Part shown: in pieces, positions 33,732 to 44,862 of the stretch
Layout of the letters: each line of letters starts with the position of its first letter
How positions within the stretch are numbered: position 1 is the first letter of the stretch
Origin: Alitta virens
Lineage: Eukaryota; Annelida; Polychaeta; Phyllodocida; Nereididae
Direction: 5' to 3'
DNA length: 64,000 nucleotides
Assembly: GCA_932294295.1 (NCBI GenBank)
Contig: OW028585.1
Span: 12,658,271-12,722,270 of the forward strand
Notes under the pieces: model-generated
The model's database searches: none
What the model saw: the letters and a program-made list of their open reading frames with translations, nothing else
What the model was told of the DNA's origin: nothing
Translations under genes and position numbers: made by a program

Positions 33732-34700
33732 GTTCAAACATTTTTGACCAAATGGTCAAGTGCAACTTGCAACTCACACAGTTGTCACTTTGATTGACAG
33801 TTGCTTGTTCAACCGTGGCAATGTTTTAGAATCATTGGAGTGTCAAATGCAGTGCTGGCAATTTACTTTTATTTGCTGGCTCAGACGCATCACCACTGCT
33901 CTTACTGTAGTGTCTTGTTTAAAAAAAATTAATCCATGATTTAGTCCTATTCTATCCTATCCCACAAAGAAAATATTTGAAATTCATGCATTATTGGCAA
34001 CGTGTGGATTAATTAGCTGAAATACTTGTTATTAGGACGACTGTCTGCATGAATAATGGTTAAAACCCCTTTTTATTTTTGTTCATATTTGCAAGGTGCC
34101 CTCACCACCGAAGTTTCAAAGGAAAAAAGATACCTTCTAAAAGGAAATAAAAAAAAACGTATTATTATACAATGTATAATTATAATCAACCACTACTAGT
34201 AATTTTACCTCAATATTAAAACTATCTACCTATCTACATGTCCATCGCAAACCTGTGCTTTTATGTTTTGAATAAATATACAACTATGAAAGCACAGGTT
34301 TTTCATGGACATAGATAGATAGGTAGATAGATAGATAGATGTCACACATACCATGCCTTTCTAAATGATTATATTAAATTCTTTTTTTTGTAACCAGTTG
34401 TTTGTCATAATTCAATAAAGGCTAGGTGTTTTTTTGTTTTTTTTTCCTTTTTTTCTTCAGAGAGACATGTTGTGATTGTATATATGAGTACATTTGCCTG
34501 TATAAAAAAATAATTTCTGAATGTTGGCCAAACCCATTGATCCATTCTACAGGACTACTCGTTTTTCTGATCACTGCCTTGCTCTTTGTTTTGTCTTATC
34601 AAACCCAAACATTGTCACAGTCGGCTGATTAAGTATCAACAAAAATGGCAACTCACAGAGCAACAGTTGCATATGACCATTTGGTCAAAAATGTTTGAAC
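33732..34700. mobile_element. Element with GTTCAAACATTTTTG inverted termini (copy C)
   Basis: The duplicate of 11661-12636, matching copy B's right-end variant. Confidence 0.6.
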
Positions 34701-34712
34701 ACCGTTAGGCCT

Positions 34713-35099
34713 ACTCTGTGTGTCGTCACCTCAGAGCTCAGCGACCTATGCATGTACATGTTTTGCTCCTTTACTCATCTAAAGTAAATTAATCAATTTC
34801 TCTTATAGTCTATAGGCTGGCTTATGGTATTAAAGGTCTAACAATGAAATTACAGAATAATTAGATGTTCATGTGCTGAGTTTACGCAATTCTTGTTCCG
34901 ACAAGCAGGAAATTCAGAAAAATTGCCTAAGCTAAAAAAATATGACTCCATTTCTCTTGGATTTTTAAGAGAAGATTTCTTAAGTCTATACTCAGCCTAT
35001 CATCTACATAGTTTAACCAATTAGATTGTTTAACTATGTAAACTAGCTAAGAATGTCCGTAACTAAGTCGCTTGTCTGTGAGGTGACGACACACAGTGA
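34713..35099. mobile_element. Short TIR element (copy C)
   Basis: The duplicate of 12650-13034, sharing copy B's altered left TIR. Confidence 0.55.
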
Positions 35100-35916
35100 T
35101 TCGAACACTTTGTTGTGATCGGCACAAATCTAGTTAGAGGAAAAATTAAAATGTATTACAGTGACTGCTGAATTTTATATAAAATACTGTTTAAAACGTA
35201 CTTCAAGGAATTTAAGCCCCCCCCCCCCCCAGTCCCCTCTCCTAAATCCGCTACTGCAATGATTCCGTCAACACTAAATGAAAATGGGCAAGTTGTTCAA
35301 AACTTTTATTTTTACCTAAATGCGCTGGTTTACGACAGCAGAAGTGATGCAATTTGCTGGCGATCACTTAAGTCACATACGAATAGGTGTTAAGGGGAGG
35401 GGGGGGGGGGGTAAAAGGGTGAATCCCCCCCCCCCAATACCTGGATGCATTTATTCCTGCTACCCGCTGTACCGGATCACTTAAGACTTTCAGGGAGCAG
35501 TGTGCAGATCTACATTTGCAATTCAGTGTTGTAATCTACACTGGTGATTTTAACATCGGAACATTTTTAATTTGATCAACTTGGACTCTAAAAAGTTTTC
35601 GACTCTACCGAAGTAACCTTGTCGGGCAGAAGAACCAGAGACATAATATCGGCTTATGAAACTTCGCCGCAGATCATTTGACGTTAAGGCTGTTTTTTGA
35701 TTGCCAGACAGCTTTTTGACTCTGTGGCATTGAGATCACCTTTAAGACTGTACACTCGCCAGTTTGCGCCAGTTTAGTCGAAAGTCAAACTGTGAAAAAC
35801 AACCAGCAAAGATTCAAACACTTGGCAGGAGGCTTTCGCAGGATTAGGCACACACGAATTGAAGCTATCTAGAACTTTTGGAAGATTTTGGGCTTTAAAC
35901 AAAAATCTTTTAAAAA

Positions 35917-36002
35917 ATGTCTCATCACACTGAGCATGGATTTGATAACCCAGCGTTTGATGGAGGGACAGATGGTTATGACATCGATGCAGGCAATCAA
36001 GG
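35917..36002 (+). CDS. Candidate first coding exon, copy C
   Basis: The third identical copy of the 28-codon exon (MSHHTEHGFDN...), with donor GTGAGC at 36003. It shares the B-type leader. Confidence 0.45.
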
Positions 36003-36122
36003 GTGAGCTGAGAAATTTCTTGTATTTTTGGACAAAATGAGTGTTATTTCATTATGAGAATATGCATATAGTAGCGCATAGCGTATTATGGGCATAGTTG
36101 ATACTCTGTCTGTCTGTCTGTC

Positions 36123-36179
<57 letters not shown>

Positions 36180-37096
36180 ATCTATCCATCTATCTATATA
36201 TCTGTCTTTTTTTCTCATAGAGGACTTCTTATTTAGTTTACCAAGTGTTACCATGGAAACGTGCCACTGGTGTCGCATATATATTATATAATTTTTAAGG
36301 CCAGTTTTACATAACTTGTTATTCACGGCAAGATGTTAGTTTTTGAAAGTTAGAAAAATACTGTTTCAAATATTTTAATTGTTGATGGCTGTTTTTATAA
36401 TTTGTTCATCTAACTACATTGTCGGCTCATAAAAGATGCATCCTGTGTCCTGAATATCACATTTGAAAGATTTATTGTGGACAAGTACTGTTTTTGGACG
36501 CAGTACTTGGACTTACGAACAAGTACTCAGTACTTGTACTTTGACTCGAAGCGGTTCAAAATGAAGTACTTGGACTTGCACTTGAAGCCAAAGTACTTGC
36601 AAGTATCTTTCGAGTATTTCAAGTATTTACTATTTTAAGATACCGATAAAGGCAATTTATTTATAATTATAGCAACCTATTTTATCTATCAGGAATATAG
36701 TGTGTAGAACAATAGACACAATAGACATAGGGGTAGCGGCTATCAACCCCCATTAGACAAGAAATCAGTGGGGGTCGTTCCAATTGTCTTAATCCCCATT
36801 CATCACCTGTTAGAAATAATGGAGATTCCCCAGTTTAATTCATGTGCATATTAGTTACACACTTGACATGCAAATATTGATAGCAATTATATAATAATGT
36901 AAAGCCAACAGTCTGCGTCAAAATCAATGCCATCAAGTGTATCTAGATTGCTGTCTGACTCTCACGGAAGACTTTTTGAAACTAGCCCTCCTGTGTGCCT
37001 AAATGTCTTAATAACCCTCAGGGAAAATATCATACATGTTTTTAATTACTTTCAATATAAATGAATTCCGCAGAGAGAATAATCATATCGATGCAC

Positions 37097-37424
37097 AAAT
37101 AGAGTCTTTTCACTGAACAGCCCTGAATTTAGCAAGACATAAGTCTTTCCTATCCTTTTATTACTCATTTTGCTTTTCAGACGAAGTAGGTCATAACTAA
37201 TTGATTCCATAAATATAACTTTCTCAGAAAGATAACAAAAATCAACTAAATGATAAAGTGTCAAATATACATTAAAATGCACTAAAAATACTGCTGCTAG
37301 GATGCACTTTGCTTCAGCCAATCACAGTCAAGGGCGGGAACTTTTTCAGCCAATAGAATTGCAGTATTCTGTTTTAGCCACCTGATGGAAATACAGAGAA
37401 CCTTCCGTGAAAATCCACTATTGC
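37097..37424 (-). repeat. Dispersed 300-bp repeat with CCAAT/E2F-like module (copy C)
   Basis: The duplicate of 28430-28757. CCAAT is at 37318-37322 and GGGCGGGAA at 37332-37340. Confidence 0.65.
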
Positions 37425-38036
37425 ACATAAATACTGATCTGTCTAGTATTTGGTCAACTTATTAACCTCACTTGTAAAACCACCTTGCCATTAAGACCAT
37501 TAGAGTTTGCACCAAATCAGGTGAAGGTGGGGTAATGGCAGGGTTCTACTGAATATGTGCCCAAATACTGATCATTAGAATGCCAAAGAACTTATATATA
37601 TATATATATTATGTTTATTGATTTGACAAAAAATTCAAACTTTATTTATATATCAATATATATATTTTTTTGTACGAGATGCAGTGATCTGAACGTAGAG
37701 GTTTTTAAACCAGTGTTCAGCATACACTGGGCCAAGGGGGACCGGGGTTTACATCATACAAAATTTCCCCCTTCCGAATCCGCTACTGCTGTCTGACGCC
37801 ATATGGATCTGACCAGAAACTAAGGATGTAATTGTACTTGAACAAAATGCACTTGTACTTAAGTACTCTGAAGTACTTGAAGAAATGTACGTGTACTTGT
37901 ACTCAAGTACTCTGATGAATACCTGTACTTGGACTTGTGCTTGATATATTCTCATGTACTTGTACTTAGGTACATTGTGTTGTACTTGACCCCAAGCCTG
38001 CTTGTGTAGCCATTGAGTGGTATTTGTAGATATTAT

Positions 38037-38510
38037 AGAAAAACCACACGAGTCCCTGATCTGTTTTGACAGATCAGACGGGGTGGGTGAGTAGTCAAAA
38101 CAGATCTGATTTCAGCCATGTGGAAGTTAGAATTTTTTTAATCGGATGAAAATTGACGAAGTTATTGAATAAAACATACATCACGAAGCCAGAGCGTATT
38201 TTGGTATACAAGACTGAACGCAGCGTCATCAACAGCGTCATCAACAGCGTCATGAACGTCCTCGCTTCGTGTATAATTCATTGCATAGCTCTGTCAGTTT
38301 TTGTCCGATTTTCTAAATTTCAACTTTGTTATGTACAAAAATTAATTTACTCTTACTAATGATATATGGTTGTAAAATCGACTGTCGTCGCCCCAGCATT
38401 TTTTCGGCCGTGTGTAGTTCGTCCTTATTTGGAGTTTTGGACGAGGCAACGTCCTGGGCTTCCTTTTATGGGCAATGTACGAACGTCATTCTGTGTGGTA
38501 TGAAATGTAG
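38037..38510. mobile_element. Diverged inverted-repeat-family element (copy C)
   Basis: The duplicate of 29370-29850, with one visible substitution (GTCCGATTTT for GTCCAATTTT). Confidence 0.55.
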
Positions 38511-38808
38511 ATCACCCGGCCTGTATCACCCCCTATTTCACGTGATAATTCTGCAATTGGGGAATAAAGTAATTACCAGGGTTGAAGTAAGTCAATGCCA
38601 TTATTTTGTGTATTTTCGAGCGATTTCCCAAATTTTATGACTCGATTTCAGATTAGAATCCTTTATAGCTGTTTAATTGTTAAATGTTAGCTTTTAATTT
38701 TTGACAGAAAAAAATTAATAGGCCTACACTGATTTATTGCTCATTTATCATTGTTTATCGTAATTAAAGTCACTGACTTTTAAATAAAACAGTTAAAAAA
38801 TGTATCAT

Positions 38809-39353
38809 TAAAAATGAAGTTATAAATTGTCATTTGAATACTTTTACTGGAACTTTTTGAATGGTTGCTATTGTAATTAATTTTCATACTTTAAAATTTG
38901 CAAGAAACACGTATTTAAAAGTAGATAAAATCTAGCCACAACAAGTTACTTTTATTTCGACAGACTTATCATCATGGGAGATTTCAATGGCTTATTTTTT
39001 ATCGCATAAAGACCGATAAATGATAATTTGATACTCTGACATAATTTTTGTTAACTTTCTTAAACCTTGTACATAACACTTTTGCATAACGGTAACCATG
39101 GTGACATTTAAAGGGCAGGAGACATTGAGAATGACAAAGAAAAATGTCGAAGCTTTCTGTTGACTATCAGCCGTTTTCACCATGTTCAATAGATGTCTTT
39201 TTTAGATGACAGTTTTTTTAAAAGGAAGGGACTCATTTTTGCAAAGCCTTTAGATTTCATAGTAAATATGTAAAGTATGGTTGTACAGGCGATGAAGTTC
39301 TGTAACAAAAAGTTTTAAAAAGTTTACAAGAAACACGTGTACCTTGTGATGCA
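38809..39353. other. Unique AT-rich stretch right of segment C
   Basis: No gene is recognised. GTAACCATGGTGAC at 39092-39105 resembles an X-box with one weak position. Confidence 0.5.
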
Positions 39354-39893
39354 GTAAAACCCAGTCATATGACCACCTCACAATTAGGACCACCTCACTA
39401 TTAAGGCCACCTCACTATTAAGACCACCTCTCTATTAAGACCACCTCTCTATTAAGACCACCTAATTATGAAGACCACCTCACTATTAAGACCACCTCAT
39501 TATAAAGACCACCTCACTATTAAGACCACCTCATTATAAAGACCACCTCACTATTAAGACCACCTCACTATTAAGACTACCTCACAATTAAGACTACCTC
39601 ACAATTAAGACCACCTTACTATTAAGATCATCTCACTATTAAGACCACCTCTTTATTAGGACCACCTCACTATTAAAACCACCTTAATACAAGATCACCT
39701 CACTATCAAGAACACCTCACTATCAGGACCACCTCACTTTTAAGACTACCTCACTATTAAGACTACCTCACAATTAAGACCACCTCACTATCAAGACCAC
39801 CTTCCTATTAAGACCACCTCACTATTAAGATCATGGAGACTAGAGTACTCTTGTCTCCATGATTAAGACGCGAGGTTCCATTGCGATGAGAAT
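39354..39893 (-). mobile_element. Antisense 17-bp array bounded by imperfect inverted termini
   Basis: About 29 antisense units (CACTATTAAGACCACCT) run from 39378 to about 39828. Outside the units the left end reads GCAGTAAAACC and the right end GGTTCCATTGC; 8 of 11 bases are complementary. Just inside the right end is a hairpin, TCATGGAGAC (39831-39840) and GTCTCCATGA (39853-39862), with the palindrome AGAGTACTCT in its loop. This gives the array defined ends, like a mobile element. A target duplication is not clear (GATG on both sides, one base offset). Confidence 0.7.
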
Positions 39894-39967
39894 GTTTTAA
39901 AATATCACCCGCTGTATTCTATACAAAACGATAAAATGTTAATACATTTTGTAGTCACCAATTCTAT

Positions 39968-40045
39968 GCCTACTTAGTCAGTTAGTCAGTTAGTCAGTTA
40001 GTCAGTTAGTTAGTCAGTCAGTCAGTCAGTTAGTCAGTTGGTTGA
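39968..40045. repeat. (TAGTCAGT)n short tandem repeat
   Basis: About nine copies of AGTCAGTT / AGTCAGTC in a row. Confidence 0.9.
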
Positions 40046-40077
40046 TTGGTCAGCCGTCTTGGAAATCCTCACAATCT

Positions 40078-40165
40078 GTGATGTCTCAGCTTACTCTGGT
40101 GTGGATTCAAAGCATATTCATCTCATCATTAAGTCTGCCATTAGCAGCTGGTCATGCATATATAA
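40078..40165 (+). repeat. Diverged SINE-2 tail
   Basis: Contains GTGTGGATTCAAAGC, CATCTCATCATTAAGTCTGCC and GCAGCTGGTCAT, described in pieces. The copy is older than those in segments A-C. Confidence 0.55.
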
Positions 40166-40359
40166 GCTGGCAAAGACCTGCAGCATCAATGCAATACAAT
40201 ACCATTTTCAAAAATATTGATTAAAATTTTGATCAATAAGGAACATACACAAATCTTAGCACAATACCCTCCACCCAGCCAGCCCCAACTGGGCTTAAAT
40301 GTCAATTGATTTAAATAAACAATAAAGTGGTGACGCCTTTCAATCAACAAATGTATCGC

Positions 40360-40530
40360 CATGTCTGATTGGCTCAACGGCCGTTAAATTAATTGTTTTT
40401 TGATTCCGTGCCTTGACCACTTTCATAGTTTAGTACAAAAGTCTTTATACAGAAAAAGAAAATTATTGGTCATAGTGTGGAAGTGGTCAAGACACGGATG
40501 CAATTTCAGGTAAAATTTTCTTAGTGTAGT
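40360..40530. repeat. Fragment related to the 5430 element family, with hairpin
   Basis: TGTCTGATTGGCT, GGCCGTTAAATTAATT and AATTTCAGGTAAA match the 5700-5850 region. CCGTGCCTTGACCACTTT (40405-40422) pairs with AAGTGGTCAAGACACGG (40481-40497). No gene. Confidence 0.5.
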
Positions 40531-40660
40531 GTACTAGTGTGCCATAGTGATATTTATTATCAACTCCTTTGCACAGCTCGGTTGTAAAGTGACATTTGTA
40601 ACTTCTGAAAGCAACATGGCATGCTTCAGTGATCATTGTTGACTGGCCACTCATCAAAGT

Positions 40661-40674
40661 GTAACCATGGTAAC
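40661..40674. promoter_or_regulatory. Palindromic X-box-like motif
   Basis: GTAACCATGGTAAC is a perfect palindrome matching the RFX consensus on both strands. No transcript is associated with it. Confidence 0.3.
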
Positions 40675-41167
40675 ACTTGTCAAAGTTGTTTTGCTGCTAC
40701 TTATTCTGACATAAAATTGAAGTTAGAGATGTTTTTGAGTGACTTTTTTTTTTTCACCAAAAATTTGAGTGTAAATAAGTCAGGGTGACAAATTTTTTAA
40801 TATTTTAAAATTAAAATGTACTAGGCCAAAGAGGGGAGGGGGATTTAAAAGCCGTAAACCCCCCTTCCACCCCTAAATCTGCTACCGTTTTGTATCTCTC
40901 CCAATTAGGTCAGTAATACATACTAATACATACAGTTGAGCCTGAATATTGGGATGACTGTAGTTTTATCAAGCTATTGCCCAAGGACTGAATCTTTCCG
41001 AAGAAGTCCGCCTGTATTTTTACCCTCCTGGCATTTGAACTTTCCGAACCCGCGAATGAGTTTTCTGGTGACACCAATCTTATGTGGAGGCGCATCTCGA
41101 TCTGATACGGAGCCGGAGGGACCGGTAGCTGTAGCGAGGTCACTTATGAACGGTTAACACAGTGGTG

Positions 41168-41300
41168 CCTTGTACATGGTGTCTATGCTGAGGCATGTAA
41201 AAGACCCCACCCATGGGGTTAATGTGTATTTATTGCCTGGATTGCCAGCGCTGATCATCTCATCATTACGTCTGCTTCTGGCAGCTTAGCTGGTCATATG
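41168..41300 (+). repeat. SINE-2 copy
   Basis: CCTTGTACATGGTGTCTATGC, AAAAGACCCCACCCATGGGG and CATTACGTCTGC...AGCTGGTCATATG appear in order. It starts after the box-A region, so the head is missing. Confidence 0.75.
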
Positions 41301-41324
41301 ATCTGACTCAGCAATAGTAGCATA

Positions 41325-41620
41325 CCAGTAGCATACAATACAATAATAATGCAATACATAATGCAATACAATACATAATACAATGCAATACAATACATAA
41401 TGCAATACATAATACAATAATAATACAATACATAATGCAATACATAATACAATGCAATACAATACATAATACAATACATAATACAATAATAATACAATAC
41501 ATAATACAATACATAATGCAATACATAATGCAATACATAATGCAATACATAATGCAAAACATAATACAATACATTATACAATACAATACGTAATACAATA
41601 CAATACAATACAACCAGTAA
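41325..41620. repeat. CAATACATAATG tandem repeat
   Basis: About 300 bp of ACAATACATAATGCAATAC-type units, mixing 5-bp (CAATA) and 12-bp periods. Long minus-strand open frames made of Tyr-Cys-Ile repeats are artefacts of this low complexity. Confidence 0.9.
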
Positions 41621-41927
41621 CCAGTAGTACTTACTATAAAAATAAGATTTTCTATAAATATATTATTACTAATATTGCAATGTAATATTTATTGTAAAGG
41701 CAAGTACACCAGATGGTGTAAGCCTACCAGTATTTTTTCATTTAAAGTAATAATATGTATTTATAAAATTATGTAATTATTATCTTGTATTAAATTCCTT
41801 AAAAAAAAGGAAAACAACAAAGAGCTATTACTACTACTGCCAATACTCAATACAATACAATGCTATGTTGTGCAATGTGCATTGTAGTGACAAATGGAAA
41901 GGGCAAAAATCTCTGGCCTAATTGAGG

Positions 41928-42237
41928 AATAGAGTCTTTGCACTGAGCAGCCCTGAATTCAGCATGGCATAAGTCTTTCTTCTCCTCTTATTACTCATTT
42001 TGCTTTTCAGACATAGAAGATCATAACTAAAATATTCAATAAATACAATTTTCTCAGAGAAATAACAGAAATCAATTGAACGATAAGATGTCAAATAGAC
42101 ATTAAAATGCACTAAAAATACTGCTGCTAAGATGCACTTTGCTTCAGCCAATCACAGTCAAGGGCGGGAACTTTTTTTTCAGCCAATAGAATTGCAGTAT
42201 TCTGCTTAAGCCACCTGGTGGAAATACAGAGAACCTT
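41928..42237 (-). repeat. Dispersed 300-bp repeat with CCAAT/E2F-like module
   Basis: An older copy of the 28430 family, about 85 percent similar by eye. CCAAT (42148-42152) and GGGCGGGAA (42162-42170) are kept exactly, though the rest has drifted. Confidence 0.65.
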
Positions 42238-42577
42238 GGTGGTCTTATGGCGAGGTTGTGGCCGGTATTGTTGAATTAGTAAGGTCATGTGATAGGGAAT
42301 TTGAGATTTGTCGTTTTATTTATTGAAAGGCTAATATGGTGAAGATCAACCAAGATAACATTTAAATAACCGAAATAGAGGTTCAGGTTTATAATCCACA
42401 AGATAAACGAATTAATGTATCTTTTATAAACATGAAATTCAGTTCAGAAGGGTTACATTTACTTTGCAAAGGAAATTTTGTTTCCAAAGCAGTCAAGCAG
42501 TCATGAATGAATGAATAAATGGATGAATAAATGGAAGAAATCAGTGAAGCAATCGTTAGAACAATAATATCATTCAA

Positions 42578-42938
42578 TGCACCTTTATGTACTGGAGACA
42601 TATATGGTATATATGCCCTTGAGTGGGGCGGGGGCCTAGCTCAGAGGTAGCGCTCTGGGCTTCCAACCGCTGGGTCCAGGGTTCGATTCCCGGTCGAGCC
42701 TAAGTTGGATGGCTGTTTCATCCTTTGTCTCATTGCCATGGTCTCTGCCTGTCCTAATTAGCCCAACTGGTGCAGAAATACGGGACGTAAAAGCCCTAAT
42801 CACCCACCCACCCATATGCCCTTGAGTGACCTTTAATTCAATTGTGCAAGATTCAATCAATCAATCTGTCTACAATATATAACTTAATTGATAAAATAGT
42901 TTGAGAATGAGTAAATCAATCAGGGAAGCCATCAACTG
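42578..42938 (+). repeat. Diverged duplicate of 47307-47464, split by a SINE
   Basis: GCACC-TATGTACTGGAGACATATATGG, the TSD site, GACCTTTAATTCAATTGTGC and GAATGAGT-AATC-ATCAG-GAAGCC-TCAACTGT match in order, described in pieces. The other copy lacks the SINE. Confidence 0.85.
42626..42813 (+). mobile_element. SINE-1, full-length tRNA-derived copy with 15-bp TSD
   Basis: The 188-bp insert starts with a tRNA-like head (box A CTAGCTCAGAGGTAG, loop CTTCCAA with anticodon TCC, box B GGTTCGATTCC), so an RNA polymerase III promoter is likely. The body continues CCTAAGTTGGATGGCTGTTTC...CTGCCTGTCCTAATTAGCCC...GGTGCAGAAATACGGGACGT and ends in a CACCC-rich tail. ATATGCCCTTGAGTG is duplicated on both sides (42611-42625, 42814-42828) and occurs once at the empty paralogous site 47340-47354. 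The acceptor stem does not pair, so this is no functional tRNA gene. Confidence 0.92.
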
Positions 42939-43040
42939 TCTATGCAGGGGCAAGTAAAAGACCCCACCCATGGGATAAATGTGTAATGCGATGAAGAACC
43001 CAAGCCTTCTATCATCATTACGTCTGCCTCAGTAGCTGGT
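42936..43040 (+). repeat. SINE-2 copy
   Basis: CTGTCTATGCAGGGGCAAG, AAAAGACCCCACCCATGGGA and CATCATTACGTCTGCC appear in order. The tRNA-like head is missing. Confidence 0.75.
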
Positions 43041-43049
43041 GAACAGTGG

Positions 43050-43206
43050 TTATCTATCTATCTATCTATCTATCCATCTCTATCTATCTATCTATCTACT
43101 ATCTATCTATCTACCTATCTGTCTATCCATCTACCTATCTGTCCATCTATCTGTCTGTCTACCTACCTATCTGTCTATCTGTCTATCTATCTACCTATCT
43201 GTCTAT
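43050..43206. repeat. (TCTA)n microsatellite
   Basis: TCTA units with CCTA, TCTG and TCCA interruptions. The open frames rich in Leu-Ser-Ile-Tyr across it are artefacts. Confidence 0.95.
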
Positions 43207-43348
43207 AGGGGTCTCAGGTTCAATTCCTGGTCAAGCCTAAGTTGGATGGCTGTTTCGTCCATCATCTCATGCCATGGTCCCTGCCTGTCCTAATTAGCCC
43301 ATCAGGTGCAGAAATACAGGACATAAAGCTCTAATCCACCACCACCTA
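43207..43348 (+). repeat. SINE-1, 5'-truncated
   Basis: Starts at box B (GGTTCAATTCC) and shares CCTAAGTTGGATGGCTGTTTC, CTGTCCTAATTAGCCC and GCAGAAATACAGGAC with 42626-42813. It is flanked by (TCTA)n on both sides, suggesting insertion in the microsatellite; a second tract lies at 43349-43408. Confidence 0.85.
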
Positions 43349-43429
43349 TCTATCTCTATCTATCTCTATCCATCTCTCTATCTCTCTATCTATCTATCTA
43401 TCTATCGGTTTTCTTTCTTTCGTATTGTC

Positions 43430-44585
43430 AGTCAGCCTGAGCTGTCAAAAGTAGTATTTAATTTTAATGTTCTATCAGAGGTGTATGGCTTTTTCGAGTT
43501 CTGTGGAGCATAGATGATGGATTCCTGAGATTCATGTCCACTGCTTAGGAATACACAACTCTGCCCAAGCCTTTAGAATGTTGTCACAAGGACAGGAGCC
43601 GTTTTTGTTACTATATAAAAGAATCCGAGCAGCAATGTTGGTTTGCCCCCCCCCCCCCCCCCCACTTGTTATGGAGACTGTAAACAGAAACTTCGCTATT
43701 GTGACCACACGAGATTTCTCCAGTGGTCGTTATACCAGTGGTCTTAATTTTGGAATTATTTTATGTATTAATTACATTAAAAGAAAAAATAAATTCTGGA
43801 AAAAGTAGTTTTTTTTTCTGGAAAGGGGGGGGGGGGGGCAATTCAATTGTCTGACTATATATTCATTATAACCACTTTGTTTCGCAATTGAGACACACTA
43901 GATTTCTGCAGAGGTCGTAATACCAATGGTCTTAATTTTGGAATTTTACCTGTATTAATTACCTTAAAAAATTATTTTATTTCTCGAAAAAAGTAGTTTT
44001 TTCTTATTTTTTTTGGAAAGGGGGGGGGGATTTTATCACTATATATATATTCATTATAACCAACTGCTTGTGTCGTTTGAGAACTGGGTCAGGTCATATC
44101 CGAAGCAGTTCATTGGCCATTTCTGTGTTAGGTCATTCTTGACCAAGGTCACCGTCATAGGTCACTGCATATGTCACGTAACTACTGTAGTTCTATGACC
44201 TCAGCACGGACACTGGAAACAATCTAGTGATTTGGTGACGTTAAGGCAAAACTACAGGGCCGTAGCCTGAGAAAAATTCAAAATTCTAGAGAGGGGGGGG
44301 GGGGGCAGTTCGATCAAAAGTTACTCTTCTGAGATTCTGATGTTCACTTCAATAACCATAAATACTATATGGCAAGATTCTAGGTGGGGGGGGGGGGGGG
44401 GGGTTGAGTTGCCCCAGCTAGTACAATTCAAATCTTTATTGCTAATGGTCAGTTCAGCATATTTATCTGTCCTCATTTGACCTTATTTGACCTTATCTGA
44501 CCTTGTCATATACAGTCAAACCTCTAATAAAGGTTATGATTATGTTTGCAATATCTAAGGTCACTGCACTCTAATGATTACCGTG
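43430..44585. other. Non-coding stretch rich in poly-C and poly-G runs
   Basis: A C-run lies at 43647-43663, with G-runs at 43825-43838, 44021-44029, 44293-44305 and 44385-44403. A roughly 130-bp block with GAGATTTCTCCAGTGGTCGTTATACC (43710-) recurs diverged at 43900 (TAGATTTCTGCAGAGGTCGTAATACC), a local duplication described in pieces. No gene is supported. Confidence 0.55.
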
Positions 44586-44589
44586 AGGC

Positions 44590-44596
44590 GATACAG

Positions 44597-44636
<40 letters not shown>

Positions 44637-44642
44637 AAGATA
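44590..44642. repeat. (GATA)n microsatellite
   Basis: Tandem GATA directly beside the SINE-2 copy on its 3' side; such tracts adjoin several retroelement tails in this window. Confidence 0.9.
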
Positions 44643-44660
44643 TGGAACGTGCAGTCCTCT

Positions 44661-44862
44661 AAGGCAAGTTCTTGCTGCTATCGAGGGTTGACTGATGAGG
44701 AGGAGTCCACTCATGTTGTACATTTACCCCGTGGGTGGGATCTTTTACTTGCCTCAACACAGACACCAAGTACAAGGGACTGCCAATTTAACGTCTCATC
44801 CGAACGACATCCAGCTTGGATGCTGCTCATGGGGAGCATCGTACCACTAGACCGCCCAGCTA
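44661..44862 (-). mobile_element. SINE-2 with partial tRNA-like head
   Basis: Read on the minus strand it runs GGGCGGTCTAGTGGTACGATGC (box A-like), GAGACGTTAAATTGGCAGTCCC, CTTGTACTTGGTGTCTGTG, AGGCAAGTAAAAGATCCCACCC and GGGTAAATGTACAAC, in pieces. It shows that the body blocks seen elsewhere belong to a tRNA-headed SINE. The usual TCATCATNACGTCTGCC end is missing. Confidence 0.8.

Larger units (their letters stand above)
30136..38808 (+). repeat. Segmental duplication, copy C (tandem with B)
   Basis: Repeats 21734-30135 head to tail. At the junction (30136-30141) the six bases TATCAT are shared by the end of the unit and its start. C differs from B by a 276-bp insert at 32375-32650, a 13-bp SINE deletion near 31986 and substitutions that are dense on the left and rare on the right. 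Confidence 0.95.

Noticed and set aside
41286..41613. Overlapping minus-strand open frames of about 100 codons
   Set aside because: They translate the CAATACATAATG tandem repeat into Tyr-Cys-Ile repeats in several frames at once; this is low complexity, not coding.
42626..42700. A functional tRNA-Gly gene
   Set aside because: Box A, box B and a TCC anticodon loop are present, but the acceptor and anticodon stems do not pair, and the sequence continues into a SINE body with TSDs.
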